Shown: positions 10,994 through 20,177, counted from the first letter of the stretch. The stretch: 64,000 nucleotides of DNA from Streptomyces sp. NBC_01217 (GCF_035994185.1 NZ_CP108538.1:3596001-3660000), one strand, 5' to 3'. Program-made: numbers and translations. The notes: a model not told the origin generated them from the letters alone.

Positions 10994-11979
10994 CGGCGTA
11001 CGAACTCCCGGGGCTCGCGTATCGGCTGCGGCGCCGCTTCGGTGTTCGTGGCCTTCACCAGGAAGTGCGGGCGCCGCTTCACCTCGTAGTAGATACGGCC
11101 GACGTACTCGCCGATCACCCCGACCATCACCATCTGTACCCCGGCGAGGGCCGTGACCACGACGATCAGCGTGACATAGCCGGGCGTGTCGACCCCTTCG
11201 ACCAGTGCGACGCCGACGATCCACGCGGCATAGGCGAAGGCGACGGAAAGCAGCAGCATGCCCAGGTAGAGCGCGGCGCGCAGCGGTTTGTTGTTGAAGG
11301 AGAGAGGTCCGTCGAGACCGTAATTGAGAAGCTTTCCGAAGGTCCAGGCGGAACGGCCCTGTTCGCGGACGGCATTCTCGTAACTGAAGGTCGCCGTCCG
11401 GAATCCCACCCATGCGAAAAGGCCCTTGGAGAACCGGTTGTACTCGGTGAGTTCCAGTACGGCGTCGACGGTTCGGCGGGACAGCAGCCTGAAGTCTCCG
11501 ACGCCGTCGACCAGTTCCACGTCCACCAGGCGGTTGATCAGCCAGTAGTAGGCGCGGGCGCTGATGGTGCGGGTGACGCGGTCGCCCTTGCGGGTGCGGC
11601 GTGCGATCACCTGGTCGTAGCCGTCCGCGTGCTCCTGGAGCATGCGGCCCACGAGCTCCGGCGGGTGCTGGAGGTCGGCGTCCATGATGACGACGGCGTC
11701 GCCCTCGGCGTGCTGGAGACCGGCCAGCATGGCGGCCTCCTTGCCGAAGTTGCGGCTGAAGGAGACATAGCGGGCCCGCGGATCGACGGCTGCCAGATCC
11801 TGGAGGATCACCAGGGTCCGGTCCGCGCTGCCGTCGTCGACGTACACCAGCTGGAATTCATGTCCCAGCCTGCTCATTTCGTTCGTGACGCGTTCGTGGA
11901 AGCGTTCGAGGATCTCTTCCTCATTGAAACAAGGCACCACCAGCGAGATCAGCACGGATGTACACCAGCCTGCCCACAT
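10990..11979 (-). CDS. Family 2 glycosyltransferase, polyprenyl-phosphate hexose synthase type
   Basis: 329-residue GT2 enzyme of the DPM1/CsbB/GtrB type that transfers a nucleotide-activated hexose to undecaprenyl phosphate. The catalytic domain comprises ISLVVPCFNEEEI, VYVDDGSADRT, FSRNFGKEAAM and the metal site MDADLQHPPE. The conserved GDFRLLSRRTVD region follows, and two C-terminal transmembrane helices end in a basic tail. The start is uncertain: ATG at 11979 or GTG at 11955 (VLISLVVPC). Neither has a strong ribosome site. It is coupled to the GtrA gene and divergent from the YfhO-type gene, pointing to export and use of the lipid-linked sugar on an envelope polymer. Confidence 0.88.
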   Translation of the reverse strand: MWAGWCTSVLISLVVPCFNEEEILERFHERVTNEMSRLGHEFQLVYVDDGSADRTLVILQDLAAVDPRARYVSFSRNFGKEAAMLAGLQHAEGDAVVIMDADLQHPPELVGRMLQEHADGYDQVIARRTRKGDRVTRTISARAYYWLINRLVDVELVDGVGDFRLLSRRTVDAVLELTEYNRFSKGLFAWVGFRTATFSYENAVREQGRSAWTFGKLLNYGLDGPLSFNNKPLRAALYLGMLLLSVAFAYAAWIVGVALVEGVDTPGYVTLIVVVTALAGVQMVMVGVIGEYVGRIYYEVKRRPHFLVKATNTEAAPQPIREPREFVRR

Positions 11980-12078
11980 GTCGGAATCCAATGCTTCATA
12001 CGACCGATGGGCGCCCATCAAGTGAACTGACCCATTTTGGGACGGGTTCATACGTTCGAGGCTGGCATATTTCTGCGT

Positions 12079-14574
12079 ATGCCGACTTTCCGTCCCCGCC
12101 TTCGTGCGGGCTCGCTCGCCGTGCTGCTCACCGTCGCCGCCGTCTGCGCGGGTGACGCCTGGGCACGCAGCTTTCCGTTCGGGCCGCGCACGCGGAGCGT
12201 CAGCGACCTGGGCAATCAGTTCGTCCCGTTCCACGCCCGGCTGTGGGACCTGCTGCACAAGAACGCCGACGGCGGGGTGCTGCTCAACTGGTCGTCCGGG
12301 TACGGGACAAGCTTCCTGCCGGATCTCGGTACCTATCTGACCAGCCCGTTCGCCCTGCTCGTCGGGGTCTTCCCGCGCGACCGAATGGATCTCGCGGTCT
12401 ATGTGGTGACGGCCTTGAAGATGGCGTCCGCCGCGGCGCTCATGGCCCTGTTGCTGCTGACCCTGCGCGGCGGGCGCTGGTGGGCGGCGGGGGTTCTCGG
12501 CGGTTCGTACGCGCTGTGCGGCTGGTCGGTCATCGAGGCGTCGTACAACCCGATGTGGCTGGACGGTCTGGTCGCGCTGCCGCTGCTCTGTCTGGTCGGT
12601 GAGTGGGCCCGGAGGGGACGGCACCGGATCGCCGCGCCGTTGATCGTCGCGGTGGTGTGGGCGGCCAACTTCTACACGGCCTACATGGCGACGCTCGGGG
12701 CCGCTCTGGTGCTCGCGGTCCGGCTGTTCACCGAGCGGGACGACCGGCGGGCGGTGGGCCGGGGACTGGTGCGGGCCGTCTGCACGGTCGGAATCGGGAT
12801 CGGCCTCTCCGCCCCCGTGCTGATCCCCGTCTACCTGGGCACGAAGCACGCCTACCCGGGCTGGGACCGCACGTTCGCGCCGGCCGCCTGGCCCGATGTG
12901 CTCGCCCGGCTGCTGCCCGACACGTACAGCTTCTTCACCCCGGCGCTCTTCCTCGGCACGGGCACCCTGCTCCTGGCCTGTGCTCTGGCCTTCCAGCGGT
13001 CCGTGCCGCGGCGCGAGCGGTGGGCGTGGGCGGGGCTGGTGGCAGGGGTCGCGCTGTCGTTGCAGTGGGGGCCGACGCATCTGCTCTGGCATGCGTTCGC
13101 CACGCCCAACGGCAGCCCGTACCGGCAGACGTTCGTACTGGCCGGGCTGGTGGTGATCGCCGCCTGGATCACGGTCTCGTACGACTGGCCGGGGTGGCGG
13201 GCACTGCTCGGCGGGGGCGCGGTGCTGGTGCTGATCGCGGCCGGGGCGGGCTTCAGCGGCCTGGTCACGCGGTGGACGTATCCACTGTTCGCGGCCGGTC
13301 TGGTGGCGGCGGTGGGGGCGCTGCTGCTGGCGGGCCGCGGCGGGAGGTTCGCGGTGCTGGCCGCCGTGCTGCTGATCGGCGCACAGGCCGGGCAGGCCGC
13401 CACGACCACGGCGTTCGCCGACCGGCAGAAGCTGCGGCGGCTCGACCACTACGCGCCCCTGGGGGAGCGGCAGCAGACACAGGCGGCCGCCGTCGCGGGG
13501 GCCGACGACTGGCCGCACTATCGCACCGACCCCGGCCTGGAGGAGACCACGGCCAACGACCCGCTGCTGGTGGGCGGGCAGGGCGCCGCGTACTACAGCA
13601 GCCACACACCCGCCGTGCTGACCCGCACGCTGCGTGCGCTGGGCGGCGGATGGACGTCGAACGGACGGGCCGTGCAGAGCCTCGACAACCCCGTCACGGA
13701 CGCGATCTTCTCGGTCGGCGCACGGGTGCGCGGGCCGCGCGATCCGTATCAGAAGTGGAACGCCCCGGACGACCGGCCGGTGACGGTGACCCGCGAGGAG
13801 GCGCCGCCGCTGGTGACGGTACGGCGTCCGGGCGGGCCGGTGCCCTACGGCCGCTCGCCGTTCCGCAACCAGGAGGAGCTACTGGGCTCGGCGGTGTACA
13901 CGGTGCCCACTACGGCGCTGCGCGCGGCCGGGGGTGGTGCGGTGGCGGACCGGGGCGCGTACGACTACCGGGTGGGGCACGGCACGTACACGCTGACCGC
14001 CCGCTGTCCGGCCGCCTCGGAGGCGTATCTGTGGACGCCCGACCTGTTCGGCTCGGCGCGGCTCGGCACGGGCCCGATGGTCGAGCTCAAGGGGCGGCTC
14101 CCGGCCCGCCGCGCCGCGATGGAGCACCTGGGGACGGCGGGCGGGAGTGCGCCGGTGGTGGTCAGGCTGACCTCCGTACGCGAAGGAACCGTGCCTCACG
14201 AGGCGATCGGCTGCCTGGACCGGGCGCGGCTGGCCTCGGCGGTCGCCGGGCTGAAGCGCACCGGCGCGACCGCCGTCCATGTCACCGCGGACGGCATCCG
14301 GGCCGAACTCCCGCCCGGCGCCACCGGGACGGCCGTGATCGCCGCGCCCAGGATCGCCGGCTGGACCTGTCAGGGCCGCCCCGCCGACAGCTACCTGGGC
14401 CTGGTCGCCACCCCGGTCCCCGCCCGCGGCACGTCCGTCGACTGCACGTTCCGGCCCCCGGGCCTGCGGGCGGGTGCGGCGGTGGGCGCGGGCGCGGCGC
14501 TCGCCCTGCTGGTGGCGGGGGTGTGGGCGGCGCGGCAGCGGCGTCGGGAGCGGGACCCGGCCTTCCTGAACTAG
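12079..14574 (+). CDS. YfhO-family polytopic membrane glycosyltransferase
   Basis: 831-residue protein from the ATG at 12079 (MPTFRPRLRAG). It has about 11-13 predicted membrane helices in the first 470 residues, a large external C-terminal domain and a last helix near residue 800 (AGAAVGAGAALALLVAGVWAA). The N-terminal outer loop has the GT-C-like pattern SDLGNQFVPFHARLWDL and GYGTSFLPDLGTYLTSPFA, diagnostic of YfhO. In Bacillus and Listeria, YfhO-type proteins add sugar from undecaprenyl phosphate to lipoteichoic acid. The acceptor here is unknown. It is divergent from the CsbB-like glycosyltransferase and GtrA, and its stop overlaps that of the convergent DUF1906 gene. Confidence 0.85.
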   Translation: MPTFRPRLRAGSLAVLLTVAAVCAGDAWARSFPFGPRTRSVSDLGNQFVPFHARLWDLLHKNADGGVLLNWSSGYGTSFLPDLGTYLTSPFALLVGVFPRDRMDLAVYVVTALKMASAAALMALLLLTLRGGRWWAAGVLGGSYALCGWSVIEASYNPMWLDGLVALPLLCLVGEWARRGRHRIAAPLIVAVVWAANFYTAYMATLGAALVLAVRLFTERDDRRAVGRGLVRAVCTVGIGIGLSAPVLIPVYLGTKHAYPGWDRTFAPAAWPDVLARLLPDTYSFFTPALFLGTGTLLLACALAFQRSVPRRERWAWAGLVAGVALSLQWGPTHLLWHAFATPNGSPYRQTFVLAGLVVIAAWITVSYDWPGWRALLGGGAVLVLIAAGAGFSGLVTRWTYPLFAAGLVAAVGALLLAGRGGRFAVLAAVLLIGAQAGQAATTTAFADRQKLRRLDHYAPLGERQQTQAAAVAGADDWPHYRTDPGLEETTANDPLLVGGQGAAYYSSHTPAVLTRTLRALGGGWTSNGRAVQSLDNPVTDAIFSVGARVRGPRDPYQKWNAPDDRPVTVTREEAPPLVTVRRPGGPVPYGRSPFRNQEELLGSAVYTVPTTALRAAGGGAVADRGAYDYRVGHGTYTLTARCPAASEAYLWTPDLFGSARLGTGPMVELKGRLPARRAAMEHLGTAGGSAPVVVRLTSVREGTVPHEAIGCLDRARLASAVAGLKRTGATAVHVTADGIRAELPPGATGTAVIAAPRIAGWTCQGRPADSYLGLVATPVPARGTSVDCTFRPPGLRAGAAVGAGAALALLVAGVWAARQRRRERDPAFLN

Positions 14575-15404
14575 CCCACGATCGCGACCGGGGCGTCCCA
14601 GGCGTTCCGGTCGATCGTGAGCGTGCCTCCGGTGTGCGTCACCTTCTTGTTGACGGCGTACTGGTGGCCGCGGCGGTGGCCGGTGTACAGCGTCGAGGCG
14701 TACGGGAAGCCCGTGGTGGTGGAGTAGACGTCGTCGTAACGGGCGTACCAGAGGATCTCCGGCAGGTCCGTGCGGTTCGTGGCGTTGGCGACGACGGCGG
14801 CGCTGGAGTTGCTGAAGCCGTAGAAGCCGGACCAGTACCCCTTGGCCTTGACCGTCTTGTCGAACGACCGGATGTAGGCGAGGACGGTGTTCACACAGGA
14901 GGTGTTCTTCGGGTCGAAGTACTCCATGTCGAGGTAGACCGGGCTGCCGGGCTTCATCCCCAGGGCCGCCTCCTTCGCCACGGCGTCGTTGGCGTCGGTG
15001 ACGGCCAGTGAGGTGGCGTTGGTGGCGGTCATCTTCTCGGGGTTGGCGCTCGTCTGGCACGGCGGCTGCGCGCCGACGTACAGCGGGACCAGCTTCCATC
15101 CGGTGGCGCTGACGGACTTCACCCAGGAGGCGGTCAGGTTGGGCTGGGCGCAGCCGCGGTTCTTCCCACCGACGTACACGGCGGCGCCGTGGTAGACGGA
15201 GGAGCTGTACCAGCCCTTCATGGTGGTCAGCGACGGTGCGGTGCAGGTGTCGAAGACATGCCCGGTGTAGATCTTCGGCGCGGGCCTGGAGACCGTGGTG
15301 GCGGTGGCGGCCTCGGCGGCGAACGCGCCACCGGCGAGAACGGCGACGCCTGCGACGGCCATGGAGATGCGGCGGCGCTTCTTGGATATTCGGTGAGAAG
15401 GCAC
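14571..15404 (-). CDS. Secreted DUF1906 (glycoside-hydrolase-like, Rv2525c type) protein
   Basis: 277-residue protein with a basic, hydrophobic export signal (KKRRRISMAVAGVAVLAGG; no clear RR-x-FLK Tat motif) ending about AEAAT. The remainder is a DUF1906 TIM-barrel-like domain resembling GH25. The N-terminal strand reads GHVFDTCTAPS, GWKLVPLYVGAQ is in the middle, PVYLDMEYFDP carries the acidic pair at the position of GH25 catalytic residues, and YWSGFYGFSNS and LWYARYD follow. Four Cys residues could form disulfides. The family's activity is unproven, and a role in cell-wall glycan binding or cleavage is inference. Confidence 0.83.
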   Translation of the reverse strand: MPSHRISKKRRRISMAVAGVAVLAGGAFAAEAATATTVSRPAPKIYTGHVFDTCTAPSLTTMKGWYSSSVYHGAAVYVGGKNRGCAQPNLTASWVKSVSATGWKLVPLYVGAQPPCQTSANPEKMTATNATSLAVTDANDAVAKEAALGMKPGSPVYLDMEYFDPKNTSCVNTVLAYIRSFDKTVKAKGYWSGFYGFSNSSAAVVANATNRTDLPEILWYARYDDVYSTTTGFPYASTLYTGHRRGHQYAVNKKVTHTGGTLTIDRNAWDAPVAIVG

Positions 15405-15603
15405 AGAGACCTCAGCAGTGCTCGAAAAAAGCTCGGGAGAAGTGAGAGGCCGACGGGACGGGCGAGTGGTCAGCCACCCGGCGGCAGATCACGGTCTCAC
15501 GCCGCGGCCGGTCTTCACCCCCGGCGGCGATCTCCGTGGCAATCCATTGCGGAAGCTTGGCGCGTCCACTACTTGGCGGCGCCCACCTCGCCGTGACCGC
15601 GGG

Positions 15604-17151
15604 TCAGCCGCCGCGCACCTCCATCTGGCGGTCGAGGCGGCGGCGCAGCTCCACCGGCAGCGGATGGTGCGGTCCGTACGCCCGCTCGGTGTCGTACAGC
15701 AGCCCCTGGAGCTGTACGCGCGCCGCCATGTGGTCGCCGACCGCGAGCAGGAGGTGCCCGATGCGGTTGCGGATCTCGAAGGAGCGGGCCGGGTCGCCGC
15801 CCGTGGCACGGTGGTTCTCGTAGTACGGGAGGACCGCGCGGTACTCCGCGAGCGCGGCGGCCGGTTCGCCGAGCTGTTCCAGGCACTGGGCCGCGTCGTA
15901 GCGGAACTGGAGGGTCTGGGCGTCGGCCGGGCCGGCCTCCGCCGCGCGGTCGTCGGCGAGGCGGCGCAGTTCGGGCAGGGCGCGGCGGTACTGGCCGTCG
16001 TCCATCAGCGTCGCCGCGTACTGCTTGCGCAGGATGCGGACCACGGCGGAGTCCTCGCCGTGCTGCTGGGCCGCGACCGGGAGGATGGAGCCGAGGATGT
16101 CCACGGCCTGGGTGATGCGGCCCTCGCCGAGCAGCTTCTTGACGTCGTCGACGGCGGCGGCGACATCGGGCCGGGCGGCCGCCGGTGCAGCGGGCGGGGC
16201 CGGGAGCGGGGGCGTAGTGGCGGCGGCGGTGCGGTCGGGCCAGGGGGCGTGCGGGCGCAGGAAGGGGCGGGTCGGGTCGAGCGGTCCCGTCGGGAGCCCG
16301 GCGCCCCGGGTGGGGAGCAGCGGGGCGAGGTGTTCGTAGACCTCCTGGGCGCCGGACGGGCGGTGCTGCGGATCCTTGGCCAGCAGCCGCAGCACCAGCG
16401 CTTCGAGCGGCTCGGGGATGTCGGGCCTGATCCGGCGGACCGGGAGCGGCGGCTCGTAGAGGTGGCGGTGGAGCACGCCGAGGGCGGTGGATCCGGCGAA
16501 CGGCACATCCCCGCTGAGCAGTTCGTGGAGGAGCACACCGAGCGCATACAGATCGGTGTACGGGCCGACGGCGCCGCCCATCGCCTGCTCGGGGGCCATG
16601 TAGGCCGGGGAGCCTATCGGTGAACCGGTATGGGTGAGACGGGTGGTGTCGGTGTCCAGGACCGAGGCGACGCCCAGGTCGAGGACGGTGACGGTGCCGT
16701 CCGGACGCACCATCACATTGCGGGGCTTGAGGTCGCGGTGGACGATCGGCCCCGCGTGCACGGCGCAGAGGACGGCACAGAGCTGGGCGGCGACCGCGAC
16801 GGACCACTGCCAGGGGTACGGGTCGTGCTCGGCGAGATGGTCGGCGAGGTCGGCGCCCTCGACGTACTGCATGACGAGGAACAGGTCGTCGCCGTCGCTG
16901 CCCGCGTCATGGACGGTGACCAGGCCCGGGTGGTCGACCTGGGCGGTGACCCGGCACTCGCGGACGAAGCGGCGGCGCAGCTCGCCCGCGGCCTCGCTGC
17001 CGATGGGGCCGGTGACCCGGTCGGGGCGGAGCAGCTTCACCGCGACCCGGCGGTCCAGGCGCTGGTCGTAGGCCGTCCAGACCTGGCCCATGCCGCCCTG
17101 GCCGAGTATGGTCGCCAGCTCGTACCGCCCGCCGATGAGGCGTCCGCTCAC
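15604..17151 (-). CDS. Hanks-type serine/threonine protein kinase with TPR-like C-terminus
   Basis: 515-residue soluble kinase with no transmembrane helix. The kinase domain is residues 10-270: glycine loop GQGGMGQVW (17-25), Lys39 in VAVKLL, catalytic HRDLKPRN with Asp140, metal motif DLG (158-160) in place of the usual DFG, and activation segment GSPAYMAPEQAMG. A Pro/Ala-rich linker (about 285-330) leads to helical repeats (HGEDSAVVRILRKQYAATLM, AQTLQFRYDAAQCLEQLGEP, NHRATGGDPARSFEIRNRIGHL), a TPR-like region probably for binding partners. Its start codon overlaps the stop of the membrane-protein gene by four bases, so the two are translationally coupled. Substrates are unknown. Confidence 0.92.
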   Translation of the reverse strand: MSGRLIGGRYELATILGQGGMGQVWTAYDQRLDRRVAVKLLRPDRVTGPIGSEAAGELRRRFVRECRVTAQVDHPGLVTVHDAGSDGDDLFLVMQYVEGADLADHLAEHDPYPWQWSVAVAAQLCAVLCAVHAGPIVHRDLKPRNVMVRPDGTVTVLDLGVASVLDTDTTRLTHTGSPIGSPAYMAPEQAMGGAVGPYTDLYALGVLLHELLSGDVPFAGSTALGVLHRHLYEPPLPVRRIRPDIPEPLEALVLRLLAKDPQHRPSGAQEVYEHLAPLLPTRGAGLPTGPLDPTRPFLRPHAPWPDRTAAATTPPLPAPPAAPAAARPDVAAAVDDVKKLLGEGRITQAVDILGSILPVAAQQHGEDSAVVRILRKQYAATLMDDGQYRRALPELRRLADDRAAEAGPADAQTLQFRYDAAQCLEQLGEPAAALAEYRAVLPYYENHRATGGDPARSFEIRNRIGHLLLAVGDHMAARVQLQGLLYDTERAYGPHHPLPVELRRRLDRQMEVRGG

Positions 17152-17768
17152 CGCCCCTCCTCCTTACGGAGGTAGTCACTCAACTCATCGAGCTCGGCAC
17201 GGACCTGGTCTATGCGCTGGGGCTGGGAACGGAGCTGCGGTCGGGGCTGCTGGTACTGCTGCGGCGGCACGGCGGGCGGCTGTACGGGCATGGGTGCGGG
17301 CGCCGGTACGGGCATGGGTGCGGGCGCCGGTACGGGCATGGGTGCGGGACCGTACATCGGCGCCGTGGGTGCGTATCCGTATCCCGGCGCCGGGGGTTGG
17401 AACCCGCCCATGAGGTTGCGCTTCGTGAGCTGTTCGTAGTGGCGGATGTCCGCGACCAGGTAGTACGCGGGGGCGCCCACCATCGCCAGCAACAGCAGCG
17501 GTATGAGGACGTTGTCGATGCCGGTGGGGTCGTCGCTGCCGTCCCTGCCGAGGATCGGCAGGAGCACACAGACGAACACGAAACCGGCGCCGGTCAGCCA
17601 CCAGTCGGACGTCCGGCGGCGGACGATCGCGAGCCGGAGCAGCGGACTCCACAGCAGCAGTCCGAGCGAGCACACCGAGAGCGCGACGAACAGCACCCGC
17701 ATCGAGACGATCCAGGCCCTGCTCGGAACCCGGCGCGAAGGCGTCGGCGGATGACCCGGGGCGGACAT
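17148..17768 (-). CDS. Membrane protein with Pro/Met/Ala-rich cytoplasmic tail, coupled to the kinase
   Basis: 206 residues from the ATG at 17768 (MSAPGHPPTPS), which has AGGAG upstream. A longer open frame is ignored. Three or four hydrophobic helices (RVLFVALSVCSLGLLLWS, WWLTGAGFVFVCVLLPIL, VLIPLLLLAMVGAPAYYLV) occupy residues 20-125. The tail has three tandem PAPAPMPV units and ends in a charged helix (QVRAELDELSDYLRKEE). I do not recognise a family beyond the Streptomyces 'integral membrane protein beside a kinase' type. The ATGA overlap with the kinase start suggests it anchors or is a substrate of the kinase, which itself lacks a membrane segment. Confidence 0.75.
   Translation of the reverse strand: MSAPGHPPTPSRRVPSRAWIVSMRVLFVALSVCSLGLLLWSPLLRLAIVRRRTSDWWLTGAGFVFVCVLLPILGRDGSDDPTGIDNVLIPLLLLAMVGAPAYYLVADIRHYEQLTKRNLMGGFQPPAPGYGYAPTAPMYGPAPMPVPAPAPMPVPAPAPMPVQPPAVPPQQYQQPRPQLRSQPQRIDQVRAELDELSDYLRKEEGR
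17283..17348 (-). repeat. 24-bp tandem repeat coding VPAPAPMP units
   Basis: There are two full and one three-quarter exact copies of a 24-bp unit (17283-17306, 17307-17330, 17331-17348) within the membrane protein gene. The identical nucleotide sequence implies recent slippage-type expansion, so copy number is likely to vary between strains. Confidence 0.85.
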
Positions 17769-17898
17769 GGCTGCTCCTGGAGACCTGGTCGTTGAACGTC
17801 CACGCACACGCTGCGTGCACGCAGACCCGAGCGTAAGGGGCGACACCGACAACAGGCCCCGGGTTGTGCAGAACCGTTGTGCTTCGGCTCGCTTCGGC

Positions 17899-20064
17899 TC
17901 ACCCGGGCGTGACCGTGCCGTCCGTCAGTCCGTCGTACATCCCCTGGACCAGCTGCCCGCCGAGCCGGCCGGCCAGCCGGAGCGCGTCCTCGAACTCGGC
18001 GAGGGAGCGGAACCGTTCCCCGTACCTCTGCTGCTCCGCGAGCGGGAGCCGGGGCAGTTGGAGGCGGCGGGCATCCAGTCGGGTGGCGGTGGAGGCGTAG
18101 CTGCTGGCCTGACGGTTGTTGGCGGTGCCGCGCAGGAAACCGGCGAGGAACCAGGGGTCGAGGGCGGCCGGATCGGGGCGCAGCAGCTGGAGGTTGCGGC
18201 CCAGCGCGGCTCCCGCGGTGGCCTCGTCGATGACGCGGGCGACGGAGCCACCGCCGAGCACGGGGACGACGACATCGCCCGTCTCGACGAGGACCGGCTC
18301 CTCGGGGGGTCCGTCGACGGGGAGGCTTCCCGAAGGGGCGGTGGAGCCGAGGACGTCGTGTTCCGTGAGGACGGGGACGGGGGCCTGGGCAGGGACGGAG
18401 CCGGTACCGGTACCGGAGCCGCCGGTGCGGAGCTGGAGTGCGCCGGCGCGGGCGAGTTCGCCGACGGTGGTGAGGGGCCAGTGGGCCGGGTCGGAGAGGG
18501 TCACGGCCGGCGGGGTGAGGGTGCCGGTGAGGCCGAGCGTCTCGGTGAGCCGTTCCCGTACGCGGACCAGTTCGGCCGGTCCGCCCCCGGCTGCCGGGGG
18601 CGGCAGATGGCGGGCGGGGGCCAGGTCCACGTCGTCGTCGAGGAGTTCGATGACGGGGACGGCTCGGCTGACGCCAGGGCGGGCGGATCTGCCCGCGTCC
18701 TCGCCCCCGCTCTCTCCCGCTCCCCCGTGCTCGCCCTCTCCCTCGCCCTGGAACGACTGCCAGGCTCCGAGCACGGCGCTGCGCACGGCCTGCCAGTCGA
18801 GCCGGTCGCGCCCGCCGGACGGGACGGTGGCGGCCGGGCCCGCCGAAGGGGATTCGGAGGGCTCGGCGGTGTCGACGAGCAGCAGCTCGGGCGAGGGGTG
18901 CAGGCCGCTGCCCGGCCCGCGCAGCACCCAGAGGTGGAGCGGGATGCCGTACGGGGGTGCGGCACCGGCGGGGAGCGCGATGACGGCGCGCAGGGCGCCG
19001 CGGCGGAGCAGGTCGGCGCGGATCCGGCGGCCGGAACGACGCGACGCGGCGGCCGGGGGCATCAGGAGTACGGCGGTGCCGCCCTCGCGCAGATGGGCCA
19101 GGGCGTGCTGTACCCAGGCGAGTTCGGACTCGGTGCGGGCCGGGAAGCCGTACTCCCAGCGCGGGTCGTAGGCGAGCTCGTCGTGGCCCCAGTTGCGTTC
19201 GTTGAACGGCGGGTGGCAGAGCACGGCGTCGACGGCGAGCTGCGGGAAGGCATCGGCGCGCAGGGTGTCGCCGGTCCGCACCGCGAGGGCGCAGCTGTTG
19301 TCGGTGCCGGTGTGCAGGGCGAGCCTCAGTGCGGTGAGAGCGGCGAGGTCGGGGTCGGCCTCCTGCGCGTACAGGGCGGCCGGGCGGCCGACGGCGCTCA
19401 GCAGGGCTCCGGTGCCCGCGGCGGGGTCGAGGACCGTGCGGGCGGGCCGCTTTCCGGTCTCCACCAGGGCGGCCATCAGTTCGGCGAGTCCGGGCGGGGT
19501 GAGTGTGTACTGGCGCGGGTTGGCGTCCAGCTGGCGGCCGAGCAGGAACTCGAAGGTCTGCCGGACCCCGGCCCCGGCGGCGAGCTCTGCGGCGCCGCGG
19601 AGCAGCGGGATGGACGGCAGCAGTTCCGCACGGCTGGGGGTGCGGACAGCCCGCCCGGCCTCCACGGCCGGTCCGAAGCGGACGGTGAGCACGTCGTTGA
19701 GGACGAGGGACAGCACACCGGCCATCGCCTCGTCCGACACGGGGGTGATCTCCTGCCAGGCGGTGGGGCTGTTCCGCAGGAGCAGCAGCGCGCAGCCCGT
19801 GTGGACCAGCGCGGGGACCGCACCGGCCGGGTGCCCCGCGAGCTGCTGCCAGACCCGCTCGCGGAGCGGAACCTCGGCGAGTTTCCCCTGGTCGCGCAGC
19901 CACTGCTCGACCTCGGGCAGTGCGAAGGACGGGCTCGTCTCGGTGCCGCCGACGGGCTTGGGGAAGTCGGCGTGACGGCGGCGCCAGTTACTGACGGCGG
20001 CGCGCCCCACTCCCGCGAGCCGGGCGATCCCGGCCGCGGTCACCTCTGTCGAGTTCTCCGGCAC
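17899..20064 (-). CDS. HTH-fused N-6 adenine DNA methylase (solitary)
   Basis: 721 residues from the GTG at 20064 (VPENSTEVTAAGIARLAG), with AGGGAGA seven bases upstream. Residues 8-35 form a helix-turn-helix (AGIARLAGVGRAAVSNWRRR). The methylase core (about 185-400) has the HsdM/N6-Mtase order: YTLTPPGLAELMAAL, SAM motif I DPAAGTGALL (213-222), acidic YAQEADPD, catalytic region VLCHPPFNERNWG (motif IV, HPPF at 284-287, where NPPY/F is expected), and AVLLMPPAAASRR. The C-terminal 250 residues look like a specificity or target-recognition region (LPRLPLAEQQRYGERF near the end, as in HsdS). No endonuclease gene adjoins it. A regulatory or orphan methylase, or a DNA-binding protein that lost activity, are the options. 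Confidence 0.83.
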   Translation of the reverse strand: MPENSTEVTAAGIARLAGVGRAAVSNWRRRHADFPKPVGGTETSPSFALPEVEQWLRDQGKLAEVPLRERVWQQLAGHPAGAVPALVHTGCALLLLRNSPTAWQEITPVSDEAMAGVLSLVLNDVLTVRFGPAVEAGRAVRTPSRAELLPSIPLLRGAAELAAGAGVRQTFEFLLGRQLDANPRQYTLTPPGLAELMAALVETGKRPARTVLDPAAGTGALLSAVGRPAALYAQEADPDLAALTALRLALHTGTDNSCALAVRTGDTLRADAFPQLAVDAVLCHPPFNERNWGHDELAYDPRWEYGFPARTESELAWVQHALAHLREGGTAVLLMPPAAASRRSGRRIRADLLRRGALRAVIALPAGAAPPYGIPLHLWVLRGPGSGLHPSPELLLVDTAEPSESPSAGPAATVPSGGRDRLDWQAVRSAVLGAWQSFQGEGEGEHGGAGESGGEDAGRSARPGVSRAVPVIELLDDDVDLAPARHLPPPAAGGGPAELVRVRERLTETLGLTGTLTPPAVTLSDPAHWPLTTVGELARAGALQLRTGGSGTGTGSVPAQAPVPVLTEHDVLGSTAPSGSLPVDGPPEEPVLVETGDVVVPVLGGGSVARVIDEATAGAALGRNLQLLRPDPAALDPWFLAGFLRGTANNRQASSYASTATRLDARRLQLPRLPLAEQQRYGERFRSLAEFEDALRLAGRLGGQLVQGMYDGLTDGTVTPG

Positions 20065-20177
20065 TGACTGTCTCCCTGGTCCTGGCGCTCGCCTTTGTGC
20101 GGTGTCGGCGAGCATACCGATCCCGTTCGCGCGACACCGATTCACAGCGTGCATCAACCTCTCCGGCGTTAACAGTG

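Noticed and set aside
10990..13605. 871-residue minus-strand frame containing the GT2 enzyme
   Set aside because: Only the part from about 11979 down resembles a glycosyltransferase. The rest is antisense to the YfhO-type gene and has Arg/Gln/Pro shadow composition.
17899..20064. PglX/BREX or a type I restriction-modification system
   Set aside because: No nuclease, PglZ, BrxL or separate specificity gene lies nearby. The neighbours are a kinase-associated membrane protein and a DUF4190 gene.
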